From: JAULZV01 sp032117135
GTDB lineage: Bacteria > Patescibacteriota > Minisyncoccia > Phycocordibacterales > JAACPR01
NCBI GenBank assembly: GCA_032117135.1
Contig: JAULZV010000055.1
Span: 1-25,535, forward strand
Direction of reading: 5' to 3'
DNA length: 25,535 nt
Shown piece after piece: positions 22,472-25,535 of the stretch; the stretch's first letter is position 1; the number at the start of each line of letters is the position of its first letter. Both the position numbers and the translations under genes were made by a program. The notes under the pieces were generated by a model, which searched no databases, had not been told where the DNA came from, and saw nothing but the letters and a program-made list of their open reading frames with translations.

Positions 22472-23674
22472 ATGGCAGCAGAAGCATTCGATCGATCAAA
22501 AGCTCACGTGAACGTGGGTACAATTGGTCACGTTGACCACGGTAAAACAACTTTGACAGCTGCAATTTTGCACACTCTTAGTATTGCCGGAGAAGGATAC
22601 AAGGCTACACTTAAGGGTGTAGACGAGATTGACAAGGCCCCAGAAGAAAAGGCTCGAGGAATTACAATTTCTCTTTCTCACTCAGAATACGAAACACCTA
22701 ACAGACACTATGCTCACATTGATGCCCCTGGTCACGCCGACTACATCAAGAACATGATTACTGGTGCCGCTCAAATGGACGGTGCAGTACTCGTGGTGGC
22801 TGCAACTGACGGTATGATGCCTCAAACACGAGAGCACGTACTTCTTGCAAAGCAGGTGGGAGTTCCAAAAATCATCGTGTTCATCAACAAGTGTGACATG
22901 GTAGAAGACGCAGAAATGATTGACCTAGTAGAAGAAGAAATCAAAGATCTTCTTGATCAACAAGGATTTGATGGACAAAACACTCCGTTTGTACGAGGTT
23001 CTGCTCTCAAAGCTCTTGAATCAAGCGATGTTTCAAGCGAATGGTCACAAAAGATCATTGAACTTGCAGGACACCTTGACTCATACATCCCAATGCCAGT
23101 TCGAGAAACTGACAAGCCATTCCTTATGCCAGTTGAGGACATCTTCTCAATCGAAGGTCGAGGAACAGTGGTAACAGGACGAATCGAACGAGGAATCATC
23201 AAGGTTGGACAAGAAGTTGAAGTTGTTGGTCTTAAAGATACAGCTAAGACAACTATTACTGGAGTTGAAATGTTCAACAAGTCTCTTTCAGAGGGACAAG
23301 CTGGAGACAACGCCGGTCTATTGGTACGAGGACTCAAAAAAGAGGATATTACTCGAGGACAAGTACTTGCAGTACCTGGATCAGTAACTCCACACGATGA
23401 GTTCGAGGCTGAGGTGTACATCCTTAAAAAAGAAGAAGGTGGACGACATACTCCATTCTTCTCAGGATACAAGCCACAATTCTATGTTCGAACAACTGAC
23501 GTTACCGGAGAAGTAACATTGGCCGAAGGAGTAGAGATGGTTATGCCAGGAGATACTGTGACATTCAAGGTAAAGCTTGTAGCCCCAGTAGCCCTCGAAG
23601 ACCAAACTCGATTCGCTATTCGAGAAGGAGGACGAACAGTAGGTGCTGGAGTTGTGACAAAGATCGTAAAATAA
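22472..23674 (+). CDS. tuf: Elongation factor Tu
   Basis: The 400-residue protein is a full-length EF-Tu, which brings aminoacyl-tRNA to the ribosome as a GTP complex. It starts RSKAHVNVGTIGHVDHGKTT (G1), has RGITISLSHSEYET in switch I, G3 DAPGHADY, G4 NKCD, G5 RGSALKAL, then the domain II hallmark GRGTVVTGRIERG and domain III YKPQFYVRTTDVTGEV and REGGRTVGAGVV. Fifteen of its 16 Arg codons are CGA and one is AGA, a strong bias for a highly expressed gene. It has a strong promoter and structured leader, and no clear terminator before rpsJ, so tuf and the S10 cluster are probably co-transcribed. Confidence 0.98.
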   Translation: MAAEAFDRSKAHVNVGTIGHVDHGKTTLTAAILHTLSIAGEGYKATLKGVDEIDKAPEEKARGITISLSHSEYETPNRHYAHIDAPGHADYIKNMITGAAQMDGAVLVVAATDGMMPQTREHVLLAKQVGVPKIIVFINKCDMVEDAEMIDLVEEEIKDLLDQQGFDGQNTPFVRGSALKALESSDVSSEWSQKIIELAGHLDSYIPMPVRETDKPFLMPVEDIFSIEGRGTVVTGRIERGIIKVGQEVEVVGLKDTAKTTITGVEMFNKSLSEGQAGDNAGLLVRGLKKEDITRGQVLAVPGSVTPHDEFEAEVYILKKEEGGRHTPFFSGYKPQFYVRTTDVTGEVTLAEGVEMVMPGDTVTFKVKLVAPVALEDQTRFAIREGGRTVGAGVVTKIVK

Positions 23675-23717
23675 TTAATCATTAACGAGCCCTTTTTGGG
23701 AGATAGGAGATTCGCAT

Positions 23718-23808
23718 CACAGGGGCATGCCTCTGTGTTGTGCTACAGCACAAGTACCGTATTGTATATGCGTAACAACTAGCTTTCCAATCAAAGGTCA
23801 TACAATAC
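23718..23808 (+). promoter_or_regulatory. Three consecutive hairpins leading to the rpsJ start codon
   Basis: Hairpin 1 is CACAGGGG-CATG-CCTCTGTG (23718-23737, one G-T pair). Hairpin 2 follows without a gap: TTGTGC-TACA-GCACAA (23738-23753). Hairpin 3 pairs GTATTGTAT (23759-23767) with ATACAATAC (23800-23808), whose last base touches the rpsJ ATG at 23809. In E. coli the S10 leader mediates L4 feedback control; whether this leader does the same is inference. Hairpin 3 would hide the ribosome landing region. Confidence 0.6.
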
Positions 23809-24147
23809 ATGTCAGAAAAAAAAGAAAAAAAATCACAAGAAGTGCCAAAACTTCGAATTAGAGTACTGGCGTACGAGAGTAAGATTCTCGATCAGTCAGT
23901 CAAGCAGATTATGGATACAGCCCTCAGATTCGGTGCAACAGTAAGTGGACCAATTCCACTTCCGACCGAAATCAAGAAGTACACAGTTAACAGATCTTCT
24001 TTTGTGTACAAAGACGCGCGAGAACAGTTTGAGATGCGTGTACACAAAAGACTCATTGACATTTTGAATCCTGATGCTAAGGTTGTCGAAGCTTTGACTA
24101 ACCTTAGTCTTCCATCGGGTGTGAACATCGATGTCAAAATGAACTAG
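23809..24147 (+). CDS. rpsJ: 30S ribosomal protein S10
   Basis: The 112-residue protein has a Lys/Glu-rich N-terminal extension of about 13 residues (SEKKEKKSQEVPK), then the S10 core: LRIRVLAYESKILDQSVKQI, GATVSGPIPLPTEIKKYTVN, RSSFVYKDAREQFEMRVHKR and LPSGVNIDVKM. S10 helps assemble the 30S head and in many bacteria is also NusE in antitermination. It opens the S10 operon; rplC follows after 39 nt. No Shine-Dalgarno is visible, and a hairpin ends directly at the ATG. Confidence 0.97.
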   Translation: MSEKKEKKSQEVPKLRIRVLAYESKILDQSVKQIMDTALRFGATVSGPIPLPTEIKKYTVNRSSFVYKDAREQFEMRVHKRLIDILNPDAKVVEALTNLSLPSGVNIDVKMN

Positions 24148-24186
24148 ATCAGTGCGACATTATAAAGAACGAACAGAACGAATATC

Positions 24187-24789
24187 ATGAAATTTTTACT
24201 AGGTACAAAAGAAAACATGACGCAAATCTTCACCGATGAAGGTGGGGTAGTTCCTGTTACTGTGATACGAACAAGTCCAAATGTGATCACTCAAGTGAAA
24301 ACATCAGACAAGGATGGCTATCAGGCTATTCAGATCGGCTTTGGAGAAAAGAAAGCACGAAGCATTTCAAAACCTCTACGAGGACATATTAAAGAGCTTG
24401 GTAACTTTACACATCTCAAAGAATTCAAAGTAATTGGAGAATTTGCAGTGGGAGACAAGATTGAAATCAATACATTCCAAGAGGGAGACAAAGTTATGGT
24501 GTCAGCGATCTCTAAAGGAAAAGGATTTCAAGGTGTGGTCAAAAGACATGGCTTCAAAGGAGGACGTCGATCACATGGACAAAAACACTCAGAACGAGAA
24601 CCGGGATCAATCGGTGTTGGAGGTATTCAACGAGTTCAAAAAGGAACTCGAATGGCAGGACGAATGGGAGCTGATCGTATCACGGTCAAAAACCTTAAAG
24701 TTGCCAAAATTGATGCTGACAGCAATTTGATCTACATTAAAGGTGCCTTGCCTGGTCGACGAGGAACACTTGTTGAAATTAAGGGATAA
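24187..24789 (+). CDS. rplC: 50S ribosomal protein L3
   Basis: The 200-residue protein begins MKFLLGTKENMTQIFTDEG and carries the central L3 loop KGKGFQGVVKRHGFKGGRRSHGQKHSEREPGSIG and MAGRMGADRITVKNL. L3 reaches the peptidyl-transferase centre and nucleates 50S assembly. The segment equivalent to the E. coli methylated Gln150 (GSIGQNQTPG) reads GSIGVGGIQ, so that modification site is not conserved. It is the second gene of the S10 cluster; rplD begins 10 nt after its stop. Confidence 0.97.
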   Translation: MKFLLGTKENMTQIFTDEGGVVPVTVIRTSPNVITQVKTSDKDGYQAIQIGFGEKKARSISKPLRGHIKELGNFTHLKEFKVIGEFAVGDKIEINTFQEGDKVMVSAISKGKGFQGVVKRHGFKGGRRSHGQKHSEREPGSIGVGGIQRVQKGTRMAGRMGADRITVKNLKVAKIDADSNLIYIKGALPGRRGTLVEIKG

Positions 24790-24799
24790 GAAATACAAT

Positions 24800-25462
24800 A
24801 TGAAAATCAACATATATACATCAGCCGGAAAAGAAAAGGGATCTATCGAAGCTCCTGACTCTATTTTTGGTCTTGCATGGAATTCTGACCTCGTTCAGCA
24901 AGTAGTCATGTCAATGGAATCTTCTGCTCGAACCCCAGTCGCTCACACAAAAGATCGAAGTGATGTACGAGGAGGAGGACGAAAACCATGGCAACAAAAA
25001 GGAACTGGTCGAGCACGACACGGATCAAAGCGATCTCCTATCTGGAAAGGTGGAGGTGTAACATTTGGACCACGTAACGACAAGAACTTTGATCGAAAGA
25101 TCAACAAAAAAATGAAGGCAAAAGCACTCTTTACTATTCTTTCAAAGAAAGCAAAGAATAATGAAATCATTTTTGTGGACAGCATTTCTTTTGCTGCTCC
25201 AAAGACCAAAGATGCTCAGGCAATCTTCAATGCACTTGGAACAATCAAGGGATACGAAATGGTGGCAGCGCGACGCAAAAATCGAGCATATATTGCTATC
25301 GATGAAAACGACGCATTGACAAAGAAAAGTTTCTCTAACTTCTCAAACGTAAAGACTGATGAAGTTCGAAACCTTAATCCACTTGATCTTCTTAAGTACA
25401 AGTACGTGATTATCGAAAACCCAGAGGCAAGCCTCAAGGTATTAGAAGCTAAATTAAATTAG
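24800..25462 (+). CDS. rplD: 50S ribosomal protein L4
   Basis: From the ATG at 24800 the product has 220 residues and starts MKINIYTSAGKEKGSIEAPD. The family loop TKDRSDVRGGGRKPWQQKGTGRARHGSKRSPIWKGGGVTFGP, about residues 50-92, reaches into the peptide exit tunnel. A longer in-frame start at 24743 would overlap rplC by 47 nt and lacks homology, so it is rejected. In E. coli L4 represses the S10 operon through its leader, which makes the hairpins before rpsJ a candidate target. rplW starts 5 nt after the stop. Confidence 0.97.
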   Translation: MKINIYTSAGKEKGSIEAPDSIFGLAWNSDLVQQVVMSMESSARTPVAHTKDRSDVRGGGRKPWQQKGTGRARHGSKRSPIWKGGGVTFGPRNDKNFDRKINKKMKAKALFTILSKKAKNNEIIFVDSISFAAPKTKDAQAIFNALGTIKGYEMVAARRKNRAYIAIDENDALTKKSFSNFSNVKTDEVRNLNPLDLLKYKYVIIENPEASLKVLEAKLN

Positions 25463-25467
25463 GGCAT

Positions 25468-25535
25468 ATGGCAATTTTTGGAAAAAAGGAAAAGAAAACC
25501 GAGACAAAGAAAGCTGCTCCTAAGAAAAAGGCTGT
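25468..25535 (+). CDS. rplW: 50S ribosomal protein L23, N-terminal fragment
   Basis: Only the first 22 codons lie in the window: MAIFGKKEKKTETKKAAPKK and two more. The Lys-rich start is an N-terminal extension; the L23 core would come after the window edge. The identity rests on position directly after rplD in the S10 cluster, so it is an inference from order. Confidence 0.7.
   Translation, partial: MAIFGKKEKKTETKKAAPKKKA

Noticed and set aside
22957..23472. 171-residue open frame opposite tuf
   Set aside because: It is an antisense shadow caused by the CGA/GAA-rich codon use of tuf.

Overview
The window looks like a chromosome segment from a member of the Candidate Phyla Radiation (Patescibacteria), most likely the Parcubacteria/Paceibacteria side. 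This is inferred from gene content and protein style, not from a marker tree. The signs are short versions of housekeeping proteins, a membrane-anchored helix-turn-helix protein, a ComEC split into two genes, an RNase HI with a C-terminal viroplasmin-like domain, large secreted Cys-rich/FN3-like proteins without known relatives, and almost no Shine-Dalgarno sequences.

Layout. 1-970: the tail of a transposase, a duplicated ~110-bp sequence, and a small acidic protein gene with a consensus promoter between the two copies. 970-8100: housekeeping genes, mostly single transcription units on alternating strands: HIT hydrolase(-), recJ(+), rnhA(+), a 40-residue membrane protein(-), comEC membrane half(+), superoxide dismutase(-), ComEC-like metallo-beta-lactamase half(+), rpmB(-), M50 protease(+). 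8360-9520: a helix-turn-helix/transmembrane protein. 9600-25535: a translation supercluster, rpsL-rpsG / fusA / rplJ-rplL / tuf-rpsJ-rplC-rplD-rplW. It is interrupted by a DUF4258/DUF2283 pair (toxin-antitoxin-like) between rpsG and fusA, by three envelope genes between fusA and rplJ, and by a 1176-residue envelope protein gene between rplL and tuf. Most units end in clear intrinsic terminators.

How it works together. rpsL/rpsG, fusA and tuf supply the decoding centre and both elongation factors. rplJ/rplL build the stalk that recruits those factors. rpsJ onward starts the S10 operon. Long structured leaders precede rplJ, tuf and rpsJ, consistent with leader-based control. The two comEC halves would make the DNA-import channel and its nuclease-like domain. 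RecJ and RNase HI act in DNA repair and turnover.

Main points of interest. (1) The 1176-residue envelope protein looks like a fusion of the adjacent two-gene pair 13578-15065 + 15069-16907. (2) Many genes carry a -10 box ending 5-8 nt before the ATG, implying leaderless mRNAs, while the others have A/U-rich leaders without Shine-Dalgarno. (3) Arginine in tuf and rpsL is almost always CGA (15 of 16 in each). (4) Ribosomal protein S12 has Arg at the E. coli Lys42 position and a shortened Pro90 loop. (5) Two 88-nt long-hairpin elements flank the giant envelope gene.
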